Assembly: GCF_028009165.1 (NCBI RefSeq)
Contig: NC_079244.1
Span: forward strand, 2,728,001 to 2,792,000
Reading direction: 5' to 3'
Origin: Akanthomyces muscarius
Taxonomy: Eukaryota; Ascomycota; Sordariomycetes; Hypocreales; Cordycipitaceae
Length of the DNA: 64,000 nucleotides
The notes beneath the pieces are model-generated. The model was not told where the DNA came from. It worked only from the letters and a program-made list of their open reading frames with translations, and did not search any database. The position numbers were made by a program, and so were the translations under genes. Shown in pieces: positions 1 to 11,900 of the stretch; position 1 is the first letter of the stretch; every line of letters begins with the position of its first letter.

Positions 1-3000
1 GTGTTTCCGTGCCGGGCGCTAAATCGAGGCATCTTGTGGATGCAGGGCCGTTACTGGAACTGGTCGAGGTCCATCTCAGTTGTCAACCTCGTTATTATGC
101 AAGCTGGGCACCGCTGCACCTCATGCACATGCGTCTGTCTCTTCACTCTTTGTTCTCCTGCGCATTTAGATTATCAGAGCCATTACCGCGCCACCGGATT
201 CACGCACACATGCGTGCTTCACGCCACCGGATAGCGATGCGCACATGTAATTTGCCAACGCGCAGCGCCTCGTAGGGCCAGAGCCTCGGCTCCGGGCCGC
301 ATATCTGTACGGCAGAGTGCCAGCAGTGTTGGCAGTGGTTTACGCGTACCTGGGGATTGGAGCCGCCCCCATTTCGGTTTCTGAACAATATCCTTCCAGG
401 GGAGGGTATATCAGTACAACTTCCAGCATGCGCTGACTTGGATCAGTTGACAATTGGCGCTGGGGCCTTGTACCTGTTACTTGACCTCCAGACAGGCCCC
501 CCCCAGCCCCTGGCCATGCTGCTTGAAACCCATCCGAGAAACAAATCTGCGCACCCCTGCTGGATGGACTTGGCCTGCATTTGAGCGCGAGGCTGTACCA
601 GTCGCAGTACCAGCACTCCGCACAGTTGTTTCCAGGACCGGGTTGCCGGGATTGCGCTCCCTACTGCTGGGGCGTTGTTCAGCGCCGCGAGCGCCAGCTG
701 AAGCTCCGGCTGGGCTGTTTGGACCGTGCGTGTCTTGGAACGTAGAATTTTCTTCTTCTTCTTCTACTTCTGCGTGCGGGTTAATTCGTACCAGTTGCCA
801 GTGTGCTGCTCTCTCTCAAGAATGGAGATTTCATTTCAAGAATCCAGGTTCATCTTCATGCGGCTCTGACATTTGGTGCATCGCCGTCGTCGCAACCTCG
901 ACGCCTGGTCCCTGTGAAAAAAGGGCCGCGCCGCCGACGGGCACTATCTTTATGCAAGCAATCCCGCGCGCCCTGTGCACTTCGTCTCATTACGCTTGCC
1001 TGTAGGGATGCAACCACAAGAGTTACAGTGTAGCATCTCAATTTTGGGGCTTTGCTCCTTCTGATCCTGCCTGGTTGTTTTAGCACAGGACATATCGGAG
1101 GTACCTAGCAGGCAGACATGACGAATTTGCTATCCTTCTTGTTGGTGATTCGTGCCACCTGAAGGGGCCTCTTAACATCGTTCATTCTATTTTTGTTTGC
1201 CGAGTAACGCCTCGTTTCCTTCCATCGGTCTTCCTTGTTCCTATTTTCTCCTATGCGGTCGGGGTCCGGCCTTGTGATGGCGCGAGCGTCTATAGCCAAT
1301 TCGATAGTGCGCCTCTCGCTCGCCGGCATAATAACAGGCTCCCTATAACAGGCGCTGGGAGGTGAGAGCTCACTCGAGCAGATGCACGAATAATGTCACT
1401 CGGTCTTCTTCTGTGACGGCGAGGCTCCTGGGGCTGTGTGTGTGACTACGAGGGCTGGCGCCCGGCCATTTGGCTTTTAGCGGCCTGCACATCCCTGCGA
1501 GTCGTGCCTACCCTGTTCCGCGTCGTCACATCTCAGAAAAAGAAAAGAGTAATAAAAACCCCAGTAGCACCAAAGTGGATCGCGACTACTCAACGGACAG
1601 CGTCGCCATTTTGGTACCAACTGCCAGGTTACAGGTCCGAAGTGGCTTGGTGTGCTTGGCTAGGGTGACAATGATGGCGTCGATTCACCCAGCGCTGCGA
1701 CCAGGGGCCTGCGGCATACACACGTACTCAGTAGAATGCTCCGGAGGCAGGAGATGTGGCTGGATGATCCTATCCTCGTAATAAGCGTGCCCATCCAGCG
1801 TGACAGAGGCAGCTGCCTGATGCTGGAGGATGGTGACTTGGACATTCGGTAGCGCAACGCCAACGCAAGACTCTCGGCAACGGTTGCGCATGGCAGAAAA
1901 CGCTGCACTGAAAGATCGAGGCATCTGTTCCGTCCTGTGCGCACTTGTGGGAGACTCGACAGGTATGCTGGGAGCAACGGCTCAAGTCGTTGTGCTTCTG
2001 GAAAGGGGATAGTGCCTTGTGATGTACAGGTTTCTGGTGGCAGCCTGGAGGGCACTAGTAAAACGGATTTTGGGGCGCCAACCGCGGGACAAGGCAAGAA
2101 AATAGTTGGACCAAACCGGTCAGTGGTCAGTCAGCGACTGCGACAGGTGCAAGTTGCCAGCACCAGGCTGATGAGTGGTCGAAAATGCCGAGTACGAGTC
2201 CAGTCCGGCCTGCTACCGCCCAGTCGGAATGCTGCACTGCGGATGCAGCGTTGTTGATCAGTTTGTTGGTGAACGAGCTTAATGGGGCCCTGTGCATGCA
2301 GAAAGTGTCTCTTCATTGTCGAAACTTGGCTGGCACCTGGCCATTGGCAGCGTACTGGTGACTGGCGCGCCGTCAGTTGGCATCATCGAGGCAGCGTGGC
2401 AGCCAACCAGGCGTGTGAACAGCCACGGCCGAGACTTGGGACAGCACGCCCTCTCCACTTGTAACAGTAGCTATTCTGTTAGTGTCATTCTTAAGGACGG
2501 GCCGCTACCGTTGCGACTTGCGAGCAAGCAGCTACTTATTATTACTGACACCAGTTCGTTGGGGACAAAGACCGCTTCAGGTATGACTGATGCCTGCTAA
2601 GTCCCAACCTACTACCAGTACTGATATTGGCACAGATTACCAGATGCTGGTATTCGATGTGGTGCCGTGTGCGTGGGGCGATGTGATTGATGGATACGTA
2701 TCCGTAGAAGTTTGTGCTGGTCCGTAGTGGGCGAGCCTCCCATAGGATGGCAGCTGGGCTGCCGTGGCAGGAAAAACTTTCGAATGGAGTCCGGAAGGCG
2801 GCAACGTATGAGTAGAGCGCGATTCTGGAGGGACATGGTACGTTCTGTAGCCATCTTTGGTTTCATGTTGAATGCTTGACAAACACAGCGAGTTTCGTTA
2901 ATCGCTCATATCGGTGAAATTGATCTTGGTTAGGCTGCAAGCCGCACTTCGGTAGCCACGGCGCAATGCGGTCGTCTTGATGCGCAATCGGTGCCTGCAG

Positions 3001-5300
3001 CTCAATCATTGGATTCGGTTGATTGATGGGCAAACAGGGTGCATCATCTTCTCTCTGGTCAGCGCTAGTCGAAGCCCTGGTGGGCTTGTACCAGTAGAAG
3101 GCGTCGCTACAACGTTGTGCCGCTGCGCAGCCTCGCATACTTGAATCGGGGCGTGGAGAGTTGGGAAGGCGGCGCCATTCGGTTCGCAGACAATGTCACT
3201 GGGAGCAAAGTATGGAAAACTTGCTTTGACAGACGAGTCAGATGGACTGGTTTGACTCTTGGCAAGCTGGCTTTCCAACCGCCGACGACATGATCCAGTT
3301 ACCAGCCACCGACTGGCACTATTACTGGTAGCGTTGCAACGGTGCTTTTTGCCCTACCCTGCTTTGCCTGCCCTCATTCGTTGACGGACGGGAGACGGCG
3401 CCGAGAGACTATCGAGACAAGCAGACTAGTCAGTTGCTAGCAGCGAGCAAGGCCTGCGGCGGAGCCCCTGGTGAAAACGTTCAACTGGCTGGTCGTTGAC
3501 TGATGGCCCGTCGGCTAGATGCTGCTACGTCGGGAGAATGGGCGCTGCGTGTCGACGGAAGAGGACAGTGATCGACACGGCGAAATGCCTGCTTAATTAG
3601 TTGAGGAGTGAGATTGCTCTGTCTGTTGCCTGTGTGCATGCGTGGTGATGCGTCTGACTTGTGGCTTGTGGCTTTTTGCTTTTGGGCCATTTGTTTGTCT
3701 CTCTTTTTGACCAGTCAAGTGCAGGAAGAAGAGTTGTGCACTCTCGGTGCACATGTACATGGGCACATACTTAGTGCGTGCATGCTGGACTGCCAGCTTG
3801 CATAAAAGTGCAGAGCTAGCGAATTTGTCGCAGAGCGGAACTGCGGCCGCTCGTTGGCATCTACTAGACTTTGGCCACGAGTCAACGGAGACAGGCCAGG
3901 CTAAATTTGGCACGATACATTCCAGCCTGGAAGAAGCAAAACTCTCTTTGAGGTTCCTTTTTCCCATCAGTACAATCCTGCCCCAGCGTGCCACGGCAGC
4001 GCGGAATGTGCAGCGAGAGTCCGTGCCATTGTCCATGGCATTTCCAGGCAAACCAGGATGCGGTTTTGCTGACTTGGCCGGAGCCGGGGAGGATGGTGTC
4101 TCGTACGGCACTAAAAGCAGACTAGCTGGGATTGATTGGACTAAATTGGTCGGATCTTCTTTATTTATTTCTTTTTTAACGAACTTGTTCATGTCTGCCT
4201 GGTCAAGACTATAATCGACTTGGGGGCCTTTTTTCTTTTCTTTTCTTCTTGATGCTGTTCTGCTGTGTTTGCTCGGGCGATTCAGACGCAGCCAGTCAGC
4301 TGGCACTGGGTGCAGTCGTAATAAGCGAGAGAGCAAACAACAAACTGGGCTAATTAATATGCAATCGTGAGTGCCGGCCCAGCGGACTGGTTCTGGGGGA
4401 ACTCAATCTGCTGGCGGTGCACTGCAGTAGTGGCACAGAGGATGTGCGCCGTGGTGTGGTGCCAGGTGCCATGTGCCGGCCTGCTGGGTGCTGAGCCCTC
4501 TGTACCGGTAGGTAGTACAAGTAAAATGGCAAACGTCCCAGCAGCCAGGTAGCGTTGTGCCCTACTGCAAGCCTGCTGCAGGTGCATGTGGGAGCAAACA
4601 AAAGCCAGGCCACGCCAAGCCAGGCGGTAATGTGGCATAAATAAATGAACTGCAGGCATAATAGAGAATTCATTTCTTAGGGCGATCCCCTGCTGGCGCC
4701 ACCGCATCTCATCGACGCTTTTCTCTTTCTCGAATTTTGCAGCGTCCGACATTGAGACAAACGGCCAAGGACCCAGGGGGGGGGGGGCCCTGGCAGCGGG
4801 AAAAGTAAGCTATGACGAAGAGGGCATGCGTCTCCGGCGCACTAGGTAGGGCAAGCAGATGAGGATGACCAGAGACGAGCCGGCCGGCGATGGAAGGTCA
4901 CTCGCTGAATGGAAGTACGGAAGACGATTGTGTGATTAATCGACAATTATATGCCGAGAGAAACAGGGTCTTGTGTGCAGCCGGCATGCAGCCAGCGTTG
5001 CCGTCGCGAACTGTCATGTTGCACCTCTTCATCACACCCAGATGATTACAGCGGATGAGCCCCTGTGGTTGTGCCGCGTTGCACCCGTTCAGCTGCGCCG
5101 TCCAGCGGATGTGCTGCCCCCACACCCTACCTAGGTAGGACTGTTTAGCGTTCTGTTCAGGCGATACCCGTCCGAAGCATGATCCACTGGGGACCGGGCA
5201 CCCATGTTCGAGGGTGGTGTGGCTCCCTCAGCTTCGGCTCCACCCAGCCAGGAGACTAGACCGAAAAGAATTCTGCTGGTACTGGCACTGGTGGGTGGTG
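1..5300. other. Gene-free stretch, 5.3 kb
   Basis: No reading frame here looks like a protein. The longest (minus strand, 3593-4336) has a composition typical of random frames and no recognisable motif. A 12-G tract lies at 4776-4787. It may be the distal upstream region of veA or a degraded repeat, and I cannot tell which from the sequence alone. Confidence 0.5.
4776..4787. repeat. Poly-G tract (12 G)
   Basis: An uninterrupted run of twelve G followed by CCC, in the gene-free stretch upstream of veA. It is one of three long G/C homopolymers in the window. Confidence 0.9.
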
Positions 5301-6410
5301 ACCTCTGGTGCGTGTGAATGGCCCCTGCCCACTTTCCAGACTCTCGGGCCCCCCCCTCCCCTCCTTGCTCTTTCCCCCCCGAATCGCCCAATCGCCCTGT
5401 CCGGTGCGCTGGGAATCCCGACGCTTTGGGGCGCTGTCAGCCTGCCAGCACTGCGCTCGCAGCCACCGCCAACCGCTTAGATTTTGTCGTTCTTCACCAA
5501 CTCTGTACCTCGACTTGCAAGTCCTCATCGCTGGCGACCTACTGTCTGGGGGATATCCAATTCATTTCGTGGAGACGGCCCTGGGTACTGCTATACCCAT
5601 CATTGACCCGTCCTCCTCCTGCCTGGCCTGCTGCTGCCGGTTCCTGCTCGTCCTCGGCTGGCTTGACACTATCCGACGCCTGTACCACCCAAACCACCTC
5701 AGGTACCACGGTGCCACCGTCTCCCCAGTCTCACGCTGTCTCTCTTCTCTCCCACTCAACTCTCGCCCGCGCCTTCACACACACACTCCCTCTCTCCCTC
5801 TCTCTCCCTCTCCCTCACCCGCTATTCACCAGTCTAGTTACTACTTCTCTGCCACACTCCCCCAAGACACCTTCCCGTCCTCACACATCCTTCTTTCAAC
5901 GCCTTTCTTCGCGTTGGCCTCTGCGTCTCCTCGTCGTCGCCTTTTCCGACGCGGTGCCGTACATCACCGCATTTCTCTTCTCTTACTCCTTCCTTTGCTC
6001 GTATATCTGCTTTTTTGCTTTTCATTCTTCTCATCCCTTGATCGCACGCCTCTGTCCGTCGTCTTGTCTTGCCGCTACTGTCCACAACTCGATTCGACTT
6101 CCTTTTTGCATCTTGCGGTCACTGCCTCATCCGCCTCGAACGTGCGTTTCCCACTACCAAACATCTGCCGTACCGTTTATTACATTCCGAGGTGAGCATC
6201 AAACTACAGCCTCTTGTCCCCGTATATATCCCAAGAGGCTCCTTCCATGCGCTACCTCCACGCGACTACCCACGCCTAAACTATCATCCGACCGCAACCC
6301 ATTCTCATCTCGTTCCCTTCGCAACCTCTACTTTGTTGCTAACTCGTACCAAGCCCGTAACTGGGCCCTCTCAACGGTCTTGACCTTACTCATCTTCACA
6401 TTTCCTCGTC
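5301..6410 (+). promoter_or_regulatory. Long pyrimidine-rich leader/promoter of veA
   Basis: About 1.1 kb before the veA start codon is strongly C/T-rich on the plus strand, with CTCTCTCC-type runs around 5770-5830, as in promoters and long 5' leaders of highly regulated fungal genes. It contains upstream ATGs. One open frame (5318-6532) runs past the veA start in another frame, so if transcribed and unspliced it would oppose veA translation. The transcription start and any 5'UTR intron cannot be fixed here. Confidence 0.5.
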
Positions 6411-7973
6411 ATGGCGTCCGCCGCCCTAAAGACGTCGACCATTGCGTCCAACGACAATGTTCAGCGCATACACCGCATCACAAGAGAAAACCGCAGCCTA
6501 TGGTACCAGTTGAAAGTTCTCCAGCAGCCTGAGCGCGCCCGAGCATGTGGTGCTGGCATGAAGGCCAACAGCGACCGCCGTCCCGTGGATCCTCCGCCTG
6601 TTGTCGAGCTTCGCATTATTGAGGGCCCTTCCGTTGAAGAAGGCAAGGACATCACCTTTGACTACAATGCCAACTTCTTCCTCTACGCCAGCCTCGAGCA
6701 GGCCCGTCCCATGGCACACGGCCGTGTTCAAACTCCCGCCACCCTCAATCCTCCCATTCTCACCGGTGTTCCTGCCTCGGGCATGGCCTATCTCGACAGA
6801 CCGCACGAGGCTGGCTATTTCATCTTCCCCGATCTTTCTGTCCGCCACGAAGGCTACTTCTGTCTCTCTTTCAGCCTCTTTGAGACAACCAAGGAGGAAA
6901 AGGACTTCGATCTCGAACCCGCCACAGATATGCCCCCTGGTGTTGACTGGCGCATGGAAATCAAGACGCTTCCCTTTAACGTCTTTAGTGCCAAGAAGTT
7001 TCCCGGCCTCATGGAGAGCACCACTCTCAGCAAGATTGTTGCCGACCAAGGCTGCCGAGTCCGAATTCGCCGCGATGTTCGCATGAGAAAGCGCGACTCC
7101 AAGGGCGCTTCCACCCACGACAGCAGAGAGGAAGCCTACCGCAAGCCGGCGCCTCGTCCCATCAACACCGCTCCCAGCCCCCGCGACAGATCACTTAGCA
7201 ACTCAAGCGAGCATCGCCCTCAGTACCCAGCCGACCCCCAGCGACGCCCCTCTGCTGCTGACTCTCACGCCTCTCACGCCTCCCACCCGCCTACCTACGA
7301 GCACAATGGCCCTCCAGCGCGTCATCTTTCCTTTGGCAGCGACGCGCCACTGCAAGCTCGCGCACCGCCTCCTCTACATCACCCCATCGCCCCGCGACCC
7401 TATTCGAGCCACATGCCATCCTCCACAGGACCGCAGCAAGCCAACACGGCGTCATCGTACCCAGAGCCGGAACATTCCTACAGCCACTCTTCCACACCTC
7501 GTCCATGTCCGTCGCCCGCGCTTTCTATCAAACCAGACGTCTACGAGCCGAGACCGAGCCTCACCCATGTTCCGCCTTCGCCTTCCTCGTTCTCATCTAG
7601 CGATCATCATTCCAGACGCAGCTCATACGTTTCTCCTCACATGCCCATGTCATCTTATCCGTCTCGCCGGCCCCTGCTTCCTCAACCGTCGTCCTCTCAT
7701 GCGCCGCTCAAGATTGCTTCGCTCATGTCGCCGCTTCCACCCATCGAAGCCGAGACGGAGGCACCTCCTCGCCTACCACATATCCCTACTGGTGGAAAGC
7801 GCAAGCACGACTTCGTCTTTCACCAGACGACGGACCCCTTGCACAACCGCCAGCGCCAAGTCGATATGCATCACCGGAGCAACCCGCCACGCCTCTATCC
7901 CGAGCCTGATCAATGCATGTATTCGAGAGCTGACGGCAACATTGGCTACGTCCGTTTCAATTCTTGCCAATAG
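6411..7973 (+). CDS. veA: Velvet-domain global regulator VeA
   Basis: A 520-residue, single-exon protein. The velvet domain spans roughly residues 20-230 and shows the family blocks [50 protein letters not shown] and [14 protein letters not shown]. It ends in a basic stretch ([14 protein letters not shown]) that could be a nuclear localisation signal. The rest is a long Pro/Ser/His-rich tail with PEST-like composition, as in other VeA proteins. In the family, VeA enters the nucleus in the dark, binds VelB, and bridges to the methyltransferase LaeA to control development and secondary metabolism. The start at 6411 gives the expected short N-terminus just before the conserved [15 protein letters not shown] block. 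The length is slightly below Aspergillus VeA because the disordered tail is shorter. No biosynthetic cluster adjoins it. Confidence 0.95.
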   Translation: MASAALKTSTIASNDNVQRIHRITRENRSLWYQLKVLQQPERARACGAGMKANSDRRPVDPPPVVELRIIEGPSVEEGKDITFDYNANFFLYASLEQARPMAHGRVQTPATLNPPILTGVPASGMAYLDRPHEAGYFIFPDLSVRHEGYFCLSFSLFETTKEEKDFDLEPATDMPPGVDWRMEIKTLPFNVFSAKKFPGLMESTTLSKIVADQGCRVRIRRDVRMRKRDSKGASTHDSREEAYRKPAPRPINTAPSPRDRSLSNSSEHRPQYPADPQRRPSAADSHASHASHPPTYEHNGPPARHLSFGSDAPLQARAPPPLHHPIAPRPYSSHMPSSTGPQQANTASSYPEPEHSYSHSSTPRPCPSPALSIKPDVYEPRPSLTHVPPSPSSFSSSDHHSRRSSYVSPHMPMSSYPSRRPLLPQPSSSHAPLKIASLMSPLPPIEAETEAPPRLPHIPTGGKRKHDFVFHQTTDPLHNRQRQVDMHHRSNPPRLYPEPDQCMYSRADGNIGYVRFNSCQ

Positions 7974-8926
7974 GCGCGAGCCCTGCCTAGGATGTCAGCA
8001 TATTCCTGGGCTGTATAACTTACCATTCACTTCGATTCCACCTGCACACGTGAGCAACCGGAGTCCCGTTTTCGATTACGTGCCGCTCTTCGTCGAGCAC
8101 CCATTCTCCCATTTTTCATTTGCGTCATATAACAGCGAACACGGATATCGGGCCGGAACACCTACGCTTTTTCTATTCTATTGCTTCGAGGCGTTCCGGT
8201 ACTTTTTTTTTTAAGCGAATTGACGAAACGATATTCTTTCGCATCCACGGCTCAATACGAAGCCGCAGCCACTCTTTACCAGCGAATATGTCTTCTCTTC
8301 TTCTACTGGGATACGGCGTTTATTCAGCGGTTGTAACACACTTTTCAATTGAGCACGTATGGCGGCATTCGAGAACTACAGGGAAAAGGAGGGTCTCATA
8401 GTTTGAAGCAAAGTTCTTCTACATACCGCGCTTGATGCATTTACTCTTGCGTCGGAAAAGATGTCATGCAGGACATTCTCATTCTTGGACAAACTGTAAT
8501 GTTATCCCTAATTTTTTTTGATATGACATTCTTGATCTTGGGTTTTTGTATCGAATGACAGAAATTGGATCATTCCTTGGCACAGCAGCCTTTTATTCAA
8601 CGGGTATGGGTTTTGGTTTTGGATAAATTAGGGTATCTATATTCTCGCTATTTCTCAAAAGAGACGTTTATCACTGCTCCTGTGCGGACGCATATTTTTT
8701 TTACTCTACCATCAATCATTCGATTCACCTCTTGGCGTACGTGTAATCAATCCGTGAAGATTCAGACTGAAGACGAAGAGCTTTTTATGCATGTGCAACT
8801 GTACGATTTCTTTAACAGTTTAGCTCGCTAGCATCTAGTTACGTTTAGTCTCAATTAACAGGTCGAAGTAATAGGTATTTGTCACGGCATCTGTACCACT
8901 CTTGGGATTGTTAGATGTCGGCACCA
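7974..8926. other. Convergent 3' intergenic region (veA / ABC transporter)
   Basis: AT-richer sequence between two convergent genes, with several T-rich runs (for example near 8205 and 8510). It presumably holds both 3' UTRs and poly(A) sites. I see no gene in it. Confidence 0.6.
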
Positions 8927-11900
8927 TTAAACACGCAGCTGCCCGTCTTCCCCAATCAACTCCTTGGGCGTGCCCACTCGCACCAGCGCACCCTGATCTA
9001 GCACCAGCACCTTGTCGAACCCGCGCACGCTCTCCAGCCGGTGCGCCACCGCAAGCACCGTGCAGTCCGCAAATGCAGCCTTGACCACGTCCACCATCAG
9101 GCGCTCCGTCGCCACGTCCACCGCGCTCGTTGCCTCGTCCAGCACCAGGATCCCACCTGACCCGACCCGGCTGTTCTTGCGGACCAGGGCACGGGCGAGG
9201 CAGAGGAGCTGCTTCTGACCGTGCGACAGGGACGCGTCGCTGACGTCGGCGTCGAGTCCGCCAGGGACGGCGAGGACGGCGTCCTTGAGCGAGACTTGGG
9301 CTAGGGCGTCGAGGAGGGCCGCTTCGTCTGATGATGAGGAGGAAGAGGAGCCCGGGAGGAGGTTGAAGCGGATGGTGCCGGGAAAGAGGACGGGTTCCTG
9401 CGGAACGGTGATGAGACGCGAGCGGAGCGTGTCGAACGGCACGAGGGACACGTCGACGCCGTCAATGGTCGTGGTGCCGCTGTAGCGGAGCAGCTGGTAG
9501 AGCGCGAGGAGCAGCGACGACTTGCCGCTGCCGGTGCGGCCGCAGATGGCGACCTTTCCCCCCGGCCGGATGGACGTGGTGAGGTGCCGCAGCACCGGCT
9601 GGTCATTCTCGCCAATGGGCGCATCGTCATCATGAGGAGAAACGACGAGGCTGGGGTCAGCCGACGATGCCGGAGGAGGGGCGGAGGAGGAGCTGCTCTT
9701 GTACGAAGCGCAGAGGTTGCGAATCTCAATGGCGCCGCGCGCGGGCCAGTCGGCGGGCGGCTCCGTCGCGCCCTCTCTCTCGACCTCTTGCGGCGTCGCC
9801 TGCTCAAACGTGCGCAGCCGGGCGATGGCGCCGAGCGACGTCTCGAGCTGCGTCCACGACGTGACGAACTGGGCGAGCACGGCGCCGAAGCCGAGGACGT
9901 TGGAAAAGGACACGGCGACGCTTCCCGTGCCCGACTGGCGCACCACGACGGCCAGCACGACGAGCACGACGGCGAGCCCGCCGACCATCAGGTCGAGCAC
10001 AAGGGTGAGCCAGCGCTGGATGGCAAAGAGCAGGTAGTGCGGGCGCTGCGAGCGGTCGAGCAGCGCGACGGCGTGGCGCCGCAGGCCCGCCTCCCAGCGG
10101 AGGGCGCGGACGGTGGCCAGCCCCTCGGCCGTCTCGACGAGGTGCGAGAAGAGCGGCGCCGAGGCGCGGAGCTGCAGCAGGCGCAGCTGCCGCGAGGTGC
10201 GCAGGTAAAACTTTTGCAGGACGTAGAGGAGCACGAGCCCGACGGGGATGGTGGCCGCGAGGTAGGCCGAGCCGAGCATGACGAGGGCGCCTGTGCCAAC
10301 GACGGAGAGGGTACCTGGGAATTTGTGAGGAGGATGGTCTTGGCGGGTGAATTTAGAGACAATGAAAGGGGGACTGGAACAAGCAATTTGAAAGGAGGGG
10401 GGGGGGGGCTTTTACCTTTGAGGGAAGTAAAGACGGCCGTGGGGAGATCTTGGTCGACGAGAGTCATGTCCTGGCTGAAGCGGTTGACGAGATTGCCAAT
10501 GCTGCTGGTCGCAAAAAAGGACATTGGCGCACTGGAACGAGAGAGGACACGGTAAATCAGCATGATGAGAGAGAATGGCTCCAGGTCAAAAGTAGAAAAC
10601 GCACCGCATCGCAGTTCGGAGCAGGTTCCAGTGAAGCTTGCCGGCCGACTTGGGGATCACCATGACAAACATGAACCTAGAACGTGATTAGCTTGAGATG
10701 CTTGTTATCCAAGTATGGATTGTCATTGTAGACGAGTCTCACCAAATGTCGAAACCAATCGTAATGAGCACCACCATGCTAAATGTGCAGTAGACACCAT
10801 AGTACAGGCCATCGCGGGTCTTTTCGTTGGAGGTGTTGTGCTCGGTCCACCATTTCAACCAAATTCCTAGCATCTCCCAAGTTAGCCATCTCGTTACCAT
10901 GTCAATGTGCCATGCCAATGTTGCAATATTTCCCTAGAAAAAGCATACCTTTCATGACGGCAAACACCTCCATGCTCGTGGCAAACGACAGCGCAACCAA
11001 GCCATACTTCCACCCAATCGACTTGAAATAGTACCAGTACAGCGACGTGTCGCCCTGCGACTGCACCAGGTCGTCAATCTGCTGCTTGATTTCCTTTTCC
11101 TTGCTCGCCGCCGCGTCGGGCGTGCTGTCCGCCCCGGCTGCCTCTTCCGCGGCGGGCTCGTCGTCACCGGAGCCCGCATCGTGGCTCTGCGCTCGGGATT
11201 CTTGGTCGGCAATGGCCGCGTAGGGCCCTTGGCGGGCGATACGGCACTGATCCATGACGACAACATGGTCTGCTTGCTGAACGATTCGTACTGTGTAGCG
11301 CGTCAGTGGGAGAGGTGCGTGGTGTGTGTGCTAGCCGTGGAGCTCACAGGAGTGTGTGGCAATGATGACGGCGCTGCCGAGTTGCCGCGCAAGACCCGAG
11401 GGGCCGAATACTTGCTCCCAGACATACTTTTGCGTCGGCTGATCTAGACTCGAAAAAATGTTATCAATCACAAACACGGGCGGTGCGGCGAAAAGAGCTC
11501 GTGCAAGCGCCTAAAGTACATTGCTGTCAGCGCTTCTACATCACGCTGTGCCTCGGCGTTGGATTCTTACCACGCGGTGTCTCTGGCCGCCGCTCAAGGA
11601 GTTGCCTTTGGTCGTCAAGACAGTCATGTCGCCATCAGCTAGCTGCGCAAGATCCTTGCCGAGCCCACACGCCTTGACAATTCTATTGTACCGCATCTCG
11701 TCAAAGTCGCCGACCGTCCAGCCAACAATGTTATCGCGAATGGTGCCCTTGAAGAGCCAGGCCGACTGCGAGCAGTACCCAAACCGGGCCACGTCAATCT
11801 CGAACTCACCGCTCACGACTGAGAGCTCTCCGAGAAGTGCCTGCAGGAGCAGACTCTTGCCGGAGCCTACTTTGCCGGTGACGGCGCAGATGTCTCCGGG

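Noticed and set aside
3593..4336. A 247-codon minus-strand open frame in the left gene-free stretch
   Set aside because: No domain, no protein-like hydrophobic pattern, no splice partners. Most likely chance.
9584..10555. A 323-codon open frame opposite the ABC transporter
   Set aside because: It overlaps conserved NBD2 and TMD2 coding sequence and introns, and has no motif of its own.
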